64,000 bases of DNA, from positions 426,211,781 to 426,275,780 of the forward strand of contig NC_085140.1 in the NCBI RefSeq assembly GCF_024139115.2. Direction: 5' to 3'. The notes under the pieces were generated by a model. It saw only the letters and a list, made by a program, of their open reading frames with translations. It was not told the origin of the DNA and did not search any database. Source of the stretch: Armigeres subalbatus (Eukaryota; Arthropoda; Insecta; Diptera; Culicidae). How positions within the stretch are numbered: the stretch's first letter is position 1; each line of letters starts with the position of its first letter. Shown piece by piece: positions 20,703 to 34,200 of the stretch. The translations under genes and the position numbers were made by a program.

Positions 20703-21250
20703 TCTTCATATTACTCCTTCCCAGGCATTGAAAAAAATCAGATCATGAGTAAAAATCGACTAAATTCATGCAAACTTGATGCTCTGCTGCGGCCTAATCT
20801 CTGATGCTTTCTAGATCGTTGATACTTGGCGTTCTCTGATTCAATGTTTAAAGATCTTCATCGCTCACCAATGAAAGACAACTGAGTGAGGCGAATCACT
20901 TGGTAACCTAACAATGGGTGTTGTTACCACACGCTGTTAGAAAATGAGAATGGAACTCTGATACATTGCATGGGAGGCTTTGATACTTTCTCTGCTCCAT
21001 CCCAGCAACTTGAAAGCAGAGTGAATAAAGTAGAACACCTGATGTGTTTTAGTTTTATTCTAGTAGAGCAAGCGTAGTCGTAGCTTCCCTGGATACCATA
21101 CCAAGTTTGGCTTGGGGAACTCTGTTGCTCGATGTTTACGAAACAACGATCGCTCATAATCGTTGTTTGGTATCCATCTGAGCAAGGCTGTTCACTCACT
21201 GGCATAGGATGCTATGATTGAATTAGATCAACGCTCGTCCGCTTCACTCA
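20703..21250. other. Insertion splitting the RTE reverse transcriptase
   Basis: The RT frame stops matching at about 20703 and resumes at about 21255 (LLFNIALEGAGI). The intervening 0.55 kb has no recognisable LINE sequence, no clear TIRs and no ORF with known motifs. Its origin is unknown. Confidence 0.4.
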
Positions 21251-21879
21251 CGCTTTCAATGCCTGCTCCTTCCAAAGCGATGTTGAATAGCAGACACGGA
21301 AGACCATCACCTTGCCGTAACCCTTTGCGCGTTTCGAAGGGACACGAGAATGACCCTGAAACTCGAACTACGCACATCACCCGATCCATTGTCGCTTTGA
21401 TCAACCGTGACTGTTTATCCGGAAATCCGTGTTCGTGCATTAGCTGCCATAGCGGGTCTCGATCGATTGTATCATATGCGGCTTTGTTCTTCTATAGCCG
21501 GCCAAAACCCTGAATTTCCTGGAGATCCGGAGCCGGTAAAATTATGTCCTGCGCGCGTTCTCCCAGGTCCATCACCATACCGCCATCTTCGTCTGCCACA
21601 ACGCCATTCAGGTGTTCTTCGTAGTGCTGCCGCCACCTTTGGATCACCTCACGCTCGTTCGTAAGAAGGTTCCCGTTTATGTCCTTACACATATCGGACT
21701 GTGGCACGTGGCCCTTAAGTGATCGGTTCAACTTCTCATAGAACTTTCGTGCGTTATTAGCGCGGTACAGTTGCTCCGTCTCTTCACGGTCTCGATCTTC
21801 CTGCTGGCGGTTTTTCCTCCGGAAAATCGAGTTTTGTCTGTTCCGCGCCCGTTTATATCGTGCCTCGCCCAACAAACAA

Positions 21880-23307
21880 CGACAAGCTACAAATAAGCAT
21901 CTAGGTTGAATTATTGTTTATTTGTGATCTTTGCAGCTGAATAAAATGGATGCTGAATAATTTGCTAGACAGATTTCATTTCAGCATTTAATCTAACTAA
22001 TATTCGACATGGCCTATTTATTTATTTACTACCTTTATTTGAAGTCGAACTTACGTTTTCGTTTTATCACATTTCAACACATTGGGGAAGTTTAACAATG
22101 TACTGAACTAATGATTTTTAAAGTTCTCTGTTCGACTATGATGTGATGCTCTGAAAGGGTGGTCGAATTGAGTTTGAATAGTAATTTAATAAGCAGGCAT
22201 TAGAAATCCTTCTTAACCTTTGTCCTTCTTAACCATTGGATTTCACATTTATCTGATCTATCGCACAGTGGAAAAAAAACATGCTTTTTCAGTTTGAGAG
22301 AAAATCTGGATTCTAGATCTGGGAAATTTGTTTTATAGAAAAATAATGATTTATTTTCAAGACATGCTTTTTATTTTCGTGATTTATTAAACTGTCGTAG
22401 ATGATAACGAACAAAACTGCTGGAGCAATAAAAAAAATCATGCATTCATGCGGAACTAAATTTACTAAAAGCCGGACATAACGCCGTTGAATAACATCGG
22501 AAAATTATTGAATCTTTGATGTGTGGAATCTCAATATTATCGCATAGATGTTGATCTTTATTGCGGCGACATTGGAATACATAATCTTTTGCATTTGACA
22601 ATCATATCGCAACCGATTATCAAGAGATTTTGAGGAAGGCCGAATATACATTGATTTAATTTTCATAAATTCATAAATAGCTTTGGGGACGGATTTTATT
22701 TTATCGTTTATCGACATTATTTTTGCGTATTTTTCCTAGTGTGCGATGGTTATGACTGGCTGAACAATGGTTGAAATAAAAATCTTGTACAGTTATTAAC
22801 AAACTGTAGTTTGACAGATCGACTTATTGAATAAGAGTCCAATTATGATTCATATTCAGCAATGAGATTATTTTTGTTATGCATTGAGTGAGCCATATCT
22901 AACAAATCAAGGATGGCGCAGATGACGACGTTACCGGCGGATGATCAAATGACAGCAGTTCGAGACCCGATTTAGGAAAATTTTAAAATGATTATATGAA
23001 AATAGCAATTGCTTCAAAATACGTTCATTGGTGATCTTACTGATGTTACCTTCTATGCGTTATTATTTTCGAAGTATTCTTATGTAGCTGAATTGAGGCT
23101 TAGTAAAATGCTTATCAAAGGTTTAACGAATCAGATAATAAAGTTGTTTTTCAAAATTAGATGTTGTAGTTGTATAACTTCGCCAAAATTGTGTGAACAA
23201 AGCTTGAACAGAAGTTGTGATAAGAAATAGTACAGACATAATTCAACACAGTGCTGAATTAAATCATCACACTGATGTTAGTTTAACTAGTGAATGTTTG
23301 TTGGGTG
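21880..23307. mobile_element. 1.4-kb insertion with CCCAACAAAC inverted ends
   Basis: This AT-rich segment separates the linker and endonuclease parts of the RTE copy. CCCAACAAAC at its left border and GTTTGTTGGG at its right border are inverted, suggesting a TIR element, although the match is short. No transposase ORF is present. The interior contains a tRNA-like A/B-box pair at about 22912-22978. Confidence 0.4.
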
Positions 23308-24046
23308 GGCATCTATCGTATGTCTGCTCCAGCTGTGCGTAGAACGATTCTTTCTCGTCGTCGGGTCTCCCTTCGTGTGGGCAGTGCACGTTGATGATGC
23401 TATAGTTGAAGAAACGGCCTTTTATCCTCAGCTTGCACATCCTTGCGTTGATTGGCTGCCACCCAATCACACGATGGCGCATCTTACCCAGCACTATGAA
23501 GCCGGTTCCCAGCTCGTTGGTGGTGCCACAGCTTTGATAGAAGATAGCCGCTCGATGCCCGCTTTTCCACACTTTCTGTCCTGTCCAGCAAATCTCCTGC
23601 AGCGCCACGACGTCGAAGTTGCGGGGATGTAATTCAACCAACCAACTGTCGCAACCTGCGATACCTAGCGACTTGCAGTTTCATGTTCCAACCTTCCAAT
23701 CGTGATCCTGTATTCGTCGCCTAGGTCTTTGCCGATTATATCGAGTCGCATTATCTCTTATATTGTTCGTAATGATTGGTTTTCCAAGCCTGCGCAAACC
23801 TCCTCTCTTGTCGGAGGGCCGTCGTGTCAGGGCTGTTTAGCGTCCCACCTAACACCAGGACTTGGGCTTGTGCGCTTTGAGCGGCACACGGTCGCTTTGG
23901 TGGGGCCTACTTGCGGATACATGCAGCTTTTTATAGAGGTTTAAAAGTGCACACTGTCAAACCCCACCACATCCTAGGCAGGCCCCACAACTCGCAGATG
24001 GCATGGGGAGGGATCGTCAAGCCCTTGGACATAGTCCCTGCTGCCC

Positions 24047-24283
24047 GTGTTCGTATCCGCATAACTCGAAAACGGCTGGATGGATTTTCTTCATTCCTTC
24101 AGCAGTTATGTTCGCCATAGTTTCCGACGGGTTTATATGATATTTTCTCATGTAAAAATATTAGAAAAGTTGAGTAAATCGTGAAAAACTAAAATAAAGA
24201 TTCGTATGGGAATTTCGCATAGGTAGTTCAGAACGCACATTTTTGCCTACTATGCAAGACAACGTCTGCCGGGTCAACTAGTA
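24047..24283 (-). repeat. Dispersed ~240-bp repeat, inverted copy
   Basis: The reverse complement of this segment runs from ACTAGTTGACCCGGCAGACG to CATAACTCG-type sequence ending in CGGATACGAACACG. It matches 45797-46031 and 46475-46735. It lies immediately beside the 5' end of the broken RTE element. Confidence 0.75.
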
Positions 24284-25267
24284 AAAAATAAAATAATAGT
24301 GGGGTAAAACGGTTACAATAGCTCTATGTCTCACCTAGCCCTTGAATTCTTGGTCTTACTTTATATAAATGTTTTGCATTACATCAATATAGAATTGTTA
24401 GGAGCTCGGCAGTTGACGAAATTGCTCATGTGATGAGTAATGATAACAGGCAACAGCAATGCAGGACGCAATGTTGATAAGACGCACATGTGCATCGGGT
24501 GAAAAAGGTGCGAGAACGCTGAACAGCGTACGACCCACACAATTCGTAGGTCAGGCCTTTCACAATCATGGAGGTGCTTCCTCGTCATCCATTGATAGTC
24601 TTGGGTTTCTTCGTCTTTCGGCTTTTCAGTCGATCCCCCTCATTGAAATTTGTAAACTTTGTAATCGTTTCTTTATCTCTAAAATTATAATTTCAAATAA
24701 AACAAAAACTCATAAATGATTTTTTTAAAATTCGTTTCGTTTTACTTGTTGAATGTTGATATTGAATATTGAACAGCATCATTAATTAAGTTGATTCACG
24801 CATGTAGGTATAAACTTTCTCAGTTGATTTGAGAACATTCCGTGAGTAATGGGGACACATTTCACAATTAGTCGCTCTGAACCAGGAGGAAATTGATAAG
24901 ATTGGGTTTGTTCTGGTTTTGGATGCTTTGCGTTACAAGATTGGGAATGCCACAGCCGCAGATGATCGACACGGTGGCAGTCACTTTGGAATCGACCTTC
25001 CGATCGTACTAACGTGTTTGCTTTCTTTCTGGCTGTAGAGAGTGGATTTCAACAGTTCTACATCATCTTGAGTTACTTCTCAAGTGGTTTAGGCAAGTTA
25101 TGTAACACTTCACTATGTGGAATGCTCAACAATTTTCGGTGCATTCACTTCTAATGGTGGCCGGTAGCTGTTTGGTGATGGGAAAATTCTGCAGCGAAAG
25201 TGAAAAGTAGTGATGAATCTAATCATGATTTTATGGGTGGTTTTCAATATTGCAAATTCAATTCCAG
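24284..25267. other. Intergenic region upstream of the first Nimrod-type gene
   Basis: No confident exon was found. A first exon and promoter of the downstream Nimrod-type gene are expected here or farther upstream. An ATG at 25213 opens a good signal-peptide-like sequence but in the wrong frame (see findings). AATAAAACAAAAACT at about 24700 looks like the tail of a retroposed repeat. Confidence 0.35.
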
Positions 25268-28200
25268 AGTACCAAAGCTAGTGCAAAACAAAACCAAAGG
25301 AGTGGAGTACGGCACATGCAATTACTACTGCATGTTTGGTGAACATACTTTGCCGGTGACAGTAACCGTTGAGAGGCTGTCGTGTGCTGTGAGTTATCAA
25401 GATCTGTGGAATTGATCGATGTCTTATGTTGGTGTGATTGATTTTAGTTGGAATACGAAACCCGCCAGAAGCAAGTGTGCTGCCAGGGTTATCACCGCTA
25501 CGGTAGTGAATGTCTTCCTTCGTGCAGACACAAGTGCATATTTGGGGAGTGCACTGCACCGGAAACGTGCAGCTGCTATGGTGGATACAGGAAAGTGAAT
25601 GAATTTCTGTAAGTGCTTTGTATCTCCGATAGAATGCAATCATGCAGGGTGATCTATTTTTGTTTCATTCCATACCAACTAGCTGTGAGCCAATATGTGA
25701 TTCTCCCTGTGATAATGGTCGGTGTGTAGCACCGAATGTCTGCGTCTGTGATGAAGGTTTCGAGAAAGCAGCGGATGGAAAGTGTACGAAGAGATGTGAT
25801 AAGAAATGCCTGTTCGGATCGTGTAGGGATAACGAATGCCAATGCTACAAAGGATACACGTTGGATCCGCACGATGATGGAAGATGTGTGGCTGAATGCC
25901 AACCGGAGTGTCAAAATGGAAACTGTGTTCAGCCTAACGTGTGCCAGTGTTTTCCAGGTAACACGATCTATCTAGTTCTACCCTATTTAGTGAATAACAG
26001 CAACAAACGATTTAGAATCCCAGGTTTAGATCTCAGATTTAAAAGTGCTCTATCTTCACGGAGATTTTGAATTATTCCTAATCAAGAGTATGGTTTCGAC
26101 TCTTCGTGGTGAATCGATGCCTATTAAATAAGATATATCGCCGCCTCCATAATGAGTCTGCGTCTGCGTCTGAAAATCCAACACAGTCAGCATGACAGCT
26201 GGCTGAGTAAGAATTCCATCACTGTACGACCGCTCTTCTAACTTGTCCATCTTTACCAAGTACTGTATGAGCTTCCAGCTATCCCGCAAAATTGCATCTT
26301 GGGCCACGAACGCTGTTGAACGATCCCTTGAGAGCCGTAGAGCAGAAAGTGGTTAGGCGTAAGGGCCTCTTGGTTGATGTCGTCGAAGCGGATATAGGTG
26401 ATAGGTCGTGAATTGACCATTGCTTCAGCATCAACCTCAATGGTCTCCAAAACTTCGTCAGAGCGATGGCGAGGATGATTGGAGACGGCCGCTAAGACCG
26501 CCATGTGCGAAGCAACGGGTGGATTGAACACTTTTCATGAATGTCCAGAATCTGTTCTAACAGCAGGTTACTGGCCCCTTTAAAACACGTCCCGTTGTCG
26601 AAAGCTAAAAAGTTAGCTATCAATTCATTAGGTATGACGAACCTATAGCGCTTAAATGTGTCTTCAACTTTGTCTGACAAGACATTGCTGTAAATATGTA
26701 ATCTGGAGCGTGGGAGGCAAAATGTCATTCAAATGACATTATGTAAAATGACACGTGACATTTTGGAGAGTTTTCACTCTCTAGCCTCAGATATTATATT
26801 TAGAGACAAAAATAAAGCCCTACTCAAGCGTCATTAGTACATCTTAAATTATGAAGTAAATTTAGCTTCTAAGAAAGTTATGAACAAATTAGTCAAATGA
26901 CATGCAGATGACATTTTACAAGCCTGGTTGTAAGCCATGTCATCGCTTTACTAAGCTACGATCCTGTTTCACAGGATTGTGGCAAAGTAGTCCACCCCTA
27001 TGTAGTTAAATGCTCGGATATTTGGAGTTAACCGTTGGTGGTTGTGGTGCTGCTTTTTTGATTCTGTATTGTTGACAGTTGTTGATTACACACTTGATTT
27101 CTGGACGCAGTTGCGGAACTCTGAACCGCTGACGAACCTCGTTGAGCACAGTGTCGTGGTTGGTATGCAAAAAAACGCTGTTAGCTGTCAATAAGCAACT
27201 GCGTCAGAGGATGGTCTTGCGGTGGAATGATGGGATAGCTGGCATCATATGGGACCGTTGGAGCAGGCCCAATCCTGCTGTTCATCCTAATATATCCCGC
27301 ATCGTCCATGAGTGGTGACTCATTGTACAACTCGCTGCTCTTCTCTATCTCCTTCGTTCTTGCGCTGAGGTGTAGCTTTCTATACTACAAGCTGCAGTAT
27401 TCACTCGGTTAGACTTGGACTTGACGCCACAGGAAGTTTTCGGCTTGTTAAAGCTTATCGCTGGTCAAAAACCCAAATGGTTTTTGGCCACGAATACATG
27501 CTGTTGTCTGCACTGCCGTAATCTGGAAAAGTGACGTAACCGCCATTTTACAACATGCATGTTTTCCATTTTTCCGTTGAAGAGCTCGATGAGTAGCTCT
27601 CGTTAACACCATTTTTGGAAAATGGCGTATACGTCACTTTTTCAGATTACGGCAGTGCAGTAGTCGATTCCATTTGGAAAACCTGCTAACATCAACGGTT
27701 GGCTGTTGTAACTCTCGAGTGAGATCCATAATTCTTGGTTCGTATTCCACGTCCTTCCGGCCTGCTTTGGCCAATCATACTTTGGTTGATAGAGGAATGA
27801 TGCTTCGGTATACCATCGATTGTTTGTGTTGAAGCTTGGGCCTTTTTCCAAGTTTGTGGCATTGCCAGCGACGTTTTGTCTGGAGGAAACGTAATACCAT
27901 TCATCAACATTGGTGTTTTTCGGAATCTCGCCTACTTGAAGTGCTACAAAAGGGTGATAATAACGGCTATCGGATGTTATCCAAGCAATTGCAGTAGCAG
28001 AGTCTGTCTAGATAAACTGCCTTCCGATTGAAAAATCTAATGCTCAGCAGATTCTATTAGTTAAGCGAGAATCGATCTGCTTGTAACTCTATCCGAGGAA
28101 TAGATAGTGGTTTCAATGGAGCAACCTTCGTTTTCGCAGCTACCAGAACGCAACGGACTACTCCAGCTTGAAAAACTCGAAGATAGCTGTGGGGAATAAA

Positions 28201-31200
28201 GTGAGTCTGAAAAATGCATTTGCATTTGTTGGTTACATTGATGGATAAGTGGAACGTATTTCTTATTTCATGATAAAAATAATGAAATAAACTAAAATAT
28301 TTAAAAATGACGTTAATAGAAAAAATGATAACGAATTTGAAATTCAATCGTAGTTGGCATTTGAAATGTCAGCATACTAAGAAGCTAATGAGAAGAAATT
28401 TGAAATTCAATCTCAGTAGGCTGACAGGAATTCTACACTCATGATGATCTATAGATGATTCGAACGATGAAAATAAACGATCATTCAGTGTTATGTTTTT
28501 GAGGCGTGAACATGCGAATTATTCTTCGGTGTTCCGCGCTTGTTTTCGTTGGTAAAAGGCAAATCGGAAGACGGATTTGCTTGGCTACGACAATAGCAAG
28601 CTTACTTGCATAAGCAAAGACGTGTAGCTCAATACTGGCAAGCAGTTTGCTGATAGCTGCGACAAGGAAACAACGTGGAACTTCGACTTCTGTCAAACGC
28701 TTCAATAGATCCATTTTCACCACATTTCGTGCAGATGTGACGCAATTTTCTCGTCCCAGCCTATGCCATTCCTCCAAATATGCTGTATCAGGGGTATCAT
28801 AAGGATCGAATAAAGACATCACCAAGCGAAGTACTTGCCGCTTAGTTGGCGTAGCGTCCTGCTCCAACAGCTTCTCCAAATCGTCCTTTAGTGAGATGTT
28901 GAACGGTAAAGATATGCTGCTGGTTTCCACACCATTGCGTTCGGTGCATGGTGATACTTCCAAATTCAATGATTTGCTCTGAGGGTTCTGGGTTTCGCCC
29001 AGCAGCCGCAACACTTCATGTGAATTTGCCACAAAGTTCCGGCCACCGTCGTCCACACAGTGAGCATTGATGATAGCTTCAGTCGCTCTCGGGAACTGTT
29101 GTTGGAATTCACGAGCGTTTTGCCTTCTGCGTATACAAAGTACAGATAAACTTCGATTTAACGTACATATCGATTTCAAAGTTGTACGTTATATCGAATT
29201 GTACGTTATATCGAAGCATGAATAATCATCCTTATTTTACACTACTTAGATGTTGTACTATTATGTACCTTATGGGTGAATATTTATTTTTTTATAAGGC
29301 TCAGCTAGCAGTGTGAAACAGCTTTTCTGGTGAACAATTCCTACAAACTAGATCCTCTAGAACTAGAACCTCCATTCAAGATTCTTAGAAGCCTTCCACA
29401 AGAGGATCAAAAGCCTCCTTTCAAAAGGCTACGAAGCCTCCTTTGAAGAATATAAAGAGCCTTCTTTCAAGAGGTTCGGATGCTTCTCATCATTAAGGCT
29501 CAGAGGTCTCCTTTCAAGATCCTTAGAGGCCTCTTCCAAATGGTTCAGAGACCTCCTTTCAAGAGACTCGGAAGCATTCTTTCCAGAGTTTCAGAAGCCT
29601 TCTTTCAATAAGCCCGTAAGCCCCTTTCAATAAGCCCGTAAGCCCCTTTCAAGAAGCGCGGAAGCATCCTTTCAAGAAGGGCAAGAAAGCAGGCTTTCAA
29701 GAGACTCGGGCAGCAGGGACTATGTCCAAGGACTTGACGATCCCTCCCCAGGCCATCTGCGAGTTGTGGCGCTTGCCTAGGATGTGGTGGGGTTTGACAG
29801 TGGGCCCTATTAAATTCCTATAAAAAGCTGCATGTATCCGCAAGTAGGCCCCACCAAAGCGACCGTGTAGACCTGGTTGTAGTGATATGTAGTAGTTAAA
29901 TATTAAATATATAATTGTAAAATATGAACAAGTAATTATTTACAACTCAAGCTGTATTCAAAATTATAAATGGAAAATCGAGATTTTGAGTAACCTTCAG
30001 GGGATCAAGGTTTCATTTCAGATTGCTAGGAAGGGTGACTGCCGCGTTTTGCCGGGATCCTTTGACGATCGCAAACGTCTTCTTAAGTATTTAACTGAGA
30101 AGCGCCATAAATTCTTCACATACGACGACAAAACTGAGCGATTGTTCAAAGTCGTCTTGAAAGGTCTCCCCAGTGATGATAAATCACTGGATGAGATTAA
30201 AATTGAAATTTCTCAATTACTTGGATTTTCACCAGTCCAAGTAATTAAGATGAAAAAGAAATCCCACTCTGCTACTTCCCAGAGGGGCATTTCTCAAGAA
30301 TTTTATTTAGTTCATTTTAACAAAAGTGAACTAAATAATATGAAAAGTTTGGAAAAGGCCTGTATTATGTCCCATGTCCGTGTTACATGGGAACATTTCC
30401 GCAGGCCTGGGGGAAATTTCCAAAACCCCACCCAGTACCGTAAGTGCCATGGAACCATGGGGTCATGGAACCAAACATTGTCACATGGATGCTAAATGCA
30501 TGATTTGTGGTGGAACCTCTCACGCCAAGGACGCATGTCCTGTGAGAGAAGATTCCAATAAATTTAAGTGCGCAAATTGTGGGGGCAATCATAAATCCAA
30601 TTTCTGGGAATGCCCTTCACGCAAAAAAAGTTTTGAATTCCCGTGCAAAATTGATGGCGGGAAATTTTTCAAACGCTCAAAATTCGAAACCAGTTACCGG
30701 TCGAGCAATTCATACCCACCACAATTCACGAACAAATTTTGCTGCTCCTCAACGGGTAGCAAGCACTTCAGTAAATTCCAATTTTTCGAATGTACCCACG
30801 TATGCAAACATCGCTGCTGGTAGACAAAATTTCTCTTCTCAAAATGAGGTTTATACCCATGTCCCAACGGAAAATAACGGTCATGTTGCCGATTCAGGTA
30901 GCATGACTGCTTCCGATTTTGATTTTTTAACTGAACAATTGCATCACATGATTGATGCAATGTTCAAAGCAAATACCATTCATGAAGCTGTTCAGGTTGG
31001 TATAAAGTACACACACAAAATTGTTATCGGACTCCGTTTCAATGGATCTAAATAATTGTGTGAAAGTTCTAAATTGGAATGCCCGCTCTCTAAAGGGTAA
31101 GGAAGATGAATTATTCAACTTCCTAACAGTTCATAATGTGCATATTGCCATCATAACAGAAACTTATTTAAAACCAGGACTCTCCATTAAAAGAGATCCA

Positions 31201-34200
31201 AATAATTTTATCTACAGAAATGATCGTCTTGACAGCGCCTGTGGTGGGGTCGCCATTGTCATTAATAGACGTATCAAACATAAATTATTTTCTTCGTTTG
31301 AAACCAAAGTTTTTGAAACCTTGGGAGTTTCTGTTGAAACAAATTTTGGTCAATTTTCTTTCATTGCAGCCTATTTGCCTTTTCAATGCAATGGGCAGCA
31401 AAAGAATTTGTTGAAAGCTGATCTTCAAATTCTAACTCGCAACAAATCAAAATTCTTCGTAATTGGTGACTTCAATGCCAAACACCGTTCATGGAATAAT
31501 GCTCAAAGCAATTCCAACGGCAAAATTTTATTTGAAGATTGTTCTGCGGGATATTATACTATTCAATATCCCAATGGCCCTACTTGTTTTTCTTCCAGTC
31601 GAAATCCTTCTACAATTGATTTAGTTTTAACGGATTCAAGTCAGCTGTGTGGCCAATTGGTAACTCATGCTGACTTTGACTCTGATCATCTTCCTATGAC
31701 ATTTGAAATCTCACAAGAAGCCATTTATAATCCAATCAGCTCTACTTTTATTTATCATAGAGCTGATTGGGATTTATATAAAACATATATCGATAGGAAT
31801 TTTGATGTTAATCTTCCTTTGGATACCAAAAGTGATATTGACAATGCGCTCGTATCTTTGACAAATTTAATTGTCGAAGCCAGAAGCATTGCAATTCCTA
31901 AATGTGAAATTAAATTCAACTCCATTATTATTGACGACGATCTTCAGCTACTGATCCGTCTTAAAAATGTGAGGCGAAGGCAATACCAAAGAACTCGCGA
32001 TCCCGCTTTGAAAGTTATTTGGCGAGATTTGCAAAATGAAATTAAAAACGTTTCGCTATTCTGAGAAATACCAACTTTGAGAATAATGTCTCGAAGTTGG
32101 ATCCCAGTTCGAAACCCTTTTTGGAAATTAACGAGAAATAAAAAAAAACCACAAAAGCCAATTCCAACGCTTACAGAGGGAGAAAAAAAAATATTAACAA
32201 ATGGCGAAAAGGCTCAAAAACTTGCTCAGCAGTTTGAGAGTGCCCATAATTTTAGTCCAATTGAGGATCAGGTTACACGAAGCTTCGAAGACATTCTCAA
32301 CCAAGATAATGTTTTTGACCCTTCGTTGGGAACTAATTTGGATGAAGTGAGATCTATTACTAGAATATTTAAAAATGTGAAAGCCCCGGGTGATGATGGT
32401 ATTTTCTACATACTTATCAAAAAACTTCCTGAGAGCTCTTTATCCTTTTTGGTTAATTTATTTAACAAATGTTTTCAATTGGCATACATCCCAGATAAAT
32501 GGAAAAACGCCAAAGTTGTTCCAATTTTGAAGCCGGACAAAAATCCAGCTGAGGCTTCTAGTTATCGCCCAATCAGTTTGCTTTCTTCAATAAGCAAACT
32601 GTTTGAAAAGATTATTTTAAATAGAATGATGGTTCATATTAATGACAATTCTATTTTTGCTGATGAGCAATTTGGTTTTCGCCATGGGCATTCAACCACT
32701 CATCAGTTATTAAGAGTTACGAACTAATTCGGCTCAACAAATCTGAAGGATATTCGACTGGAGTTGCTCTTCTTGATATAGAGAAAGCATTTGATAGTGT
32801 TTGGCATGAAGGTTTGATTGTAAAATTGATGAATTTTAATTTTCCTCTGTACATTATTAAACTGATCCAAAATTATTTATCAGATCGCTCACTGCAGGTA
32901 AACTATCAGAATTCTAAATCTGATAGATTACCTGTAAGAGCTGGTGTTCCCAAGGCAGCATACTAGGGCCCATTTTGTATAACATTTTACTTCTGACTTA
33001 CCTGATTTACCACCAGGGTGTCACAAATCCTTGTTTGCGGATGACACAGGTCTCTCAGCCAAAGGTCGAACCTTCATGTCATTTGTAGTATATTGCAAAA
33101 AGTTTGGATATTTTCTCCACTTACTTGCAAAAATGGAAAATTTCCCCGAATGCTTCCAAAACTCAGCTTATAATTTTTCCACATAAGCCGAGAGCTTCTT
33201 ATTTGAAACCTTCTAGCAGACATATTGTCACTATGAATGGGGTTCCAATTAATTGGTCTAGCGAAGCTAACATTTAGGACTTCTGCTAGATCAAAAATTA
33301 ACTTTTAAAAATCACATTGAAGGCCTTCAAGCCAAATGTAACAAATATATTAAGTGTCTATATCCACTTATAAACAGAAAATCAAAACTTTGTCTTAAGA
33401 ACAAACTTTTGATTTACAAACAAATTTTTAGACCTGCCATGTTGTATGCTGTGCAAATATGGACTAGTTGCTGCAATACCAGAAAGAAGGCACTTCAGAG
33501 GATTCAAAATAAAATTTTAAAAATGATTCTGTAGTTGCCTCCGTGGTATAGTACCAATGAACTTCATAGAATTTCTAATATTGAGACATTGCAACAAATG
33601 TCCAACAAAATAATTTCCAATTTTAGACAAAAATCGTTGCAATCTTCTATTGCAACGATTAACTCCTTATACCCTTAGTATAAAATAGGTTAAGATTAGT
33701 TTAAGTTAAAAACATTGTAATTCCTACATGGTTCAATTCAACCAGAGGAAAAATTCTAACTGCCAGAGGCAATTGAAATGTATTAATAATAACTAAAAAA
33801 AATAACATAACAAATAAGGATGATAGTGTTAAGAAAACACGGAACACCTAGTCTAAGAGATGAATGCATGTATTAGATAATTAGCAAATAAAATTAGTTG
33901 AAAAAAAAAATGGAAAATCGAGTAATTATTTCATAGAGTACGCACCCATAACCAATAACCATGCCTATCACGATCATGCTGCACTAGTGGATGGATGGCT
34001 AACGAATTCTTTCGGATTTGAATTATTCATTCGTATGACGCCTCGTCCTTGAATCATGTTTGCCAAATAGCAATGGGCGCTATTAAATAATTATTCGATT
34101 TTCCATTTATAATTTTGAATACAGCTTGAGTTGTAAATAATTACTTGTTCATATTTTACAATTATATATTTAATATTTAACTACTACATATCACTACACT

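Larger units (their letters stand above)
20170..24040 (-). mobile_element. Broken RTE-clade LINE on the minus strand
   Basis: Read on the minus strand, this starts with an RTE 5' region (24040-23700) shared with the copies at 29710 and 44215. The AP-endonuclease N-terminus follows (23641-23300: LHPRNFDVVALQEICW, INVHCPHEGRPDDEKE), then the linker (21875-21492), RT with RQGDGLPCLLFN (21440-21260), an FSDDIDIT box (about 20660-20640) and the C-terminus (20606-20178, with LRTIYGG and RRRMNHEL). Unrelated DNA interrupts it at 20703-21250 and 21880-23300. RTE elements of this kind are often annotated as craniofacial development protein 2-like. It is not functional. Confidence 0.8.
26056..29180 (-). 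mobile_element. BEL/Pao retrotransposon remnant in the Nimrod intron
   Basis: Fragments keep the expected order on the minus strand. An RT/RNase H region lies at 29179-28481 (DATPTKRQVLRLVMSLFDP, LHVFAYAS). PLSIPRIELQA is near 28110, and a WKKGPSF motif is near 27850. An integrase zinc-binding segment is at 27191-27006 (HTNHDTVLNEVRQRF, INNCQQYRIKK), and an integrase core piece at 26728-26492 (AFDNGTCFKGASNLLLEQ). FNPP...NSRPITY...EALTPNHFLL is at 26531-26253. Every frame is broken. No gag, protease or LTR could be recognised. The copy is antisense to the host gene and fully intronic. Confidence 0.8.
29983..33909 (+). mobile_element. Juan-like (Jockey-clade) LINE with 13-bp target duplication
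   Basis: The element is flanked by ATGGAAAATCGAG at 29970-29982 and 33910-33922 and ends in an A-rich tail. ORF1 (about 29986-31055) has the gag core FKVVLKGLPSDDKSLDEI and C2HC zinc knuckles (CMICGG...C and CANCGG...C), with a frame break at about 30440. ORF2 follows, with endonuclease and RT. Several frameshifts and stops show that this copy is inactive. It lies nested within a TIR element, which in turn lies in an RTE element. Confidence 0.85.
29878..34198. mobile_element. TIR element with ~100-bp inverted ends, host of a LINE
   Basis: The ends TGTAGTGATATGTAGTAGTT and AACTACTACATATCACTACA are inverted over about 105 bp. The sequence is flanked by CTGGT on both sides (29873-29877 and 34199-34203). 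Without the LINE nested at 29983-33909 it would be about 390 bp with no transposase, so it is a non-autonomous DNA element that inserted into the RTE copy. Confidence 0.75.

Noticed and set aside
22909..22985. Functional tRNA gene
   Set aside because: A and B boxes are present, but an acceptor stem and anticodon arm could not be formed by eye. It is kept only as a possible SINE head.
24459..24719. 86-codon plus-strand frame near 24.5 kb
   Set aside because: It has no domain, no splice support, and a low-complexity C-terminus running into an A-rich tail.
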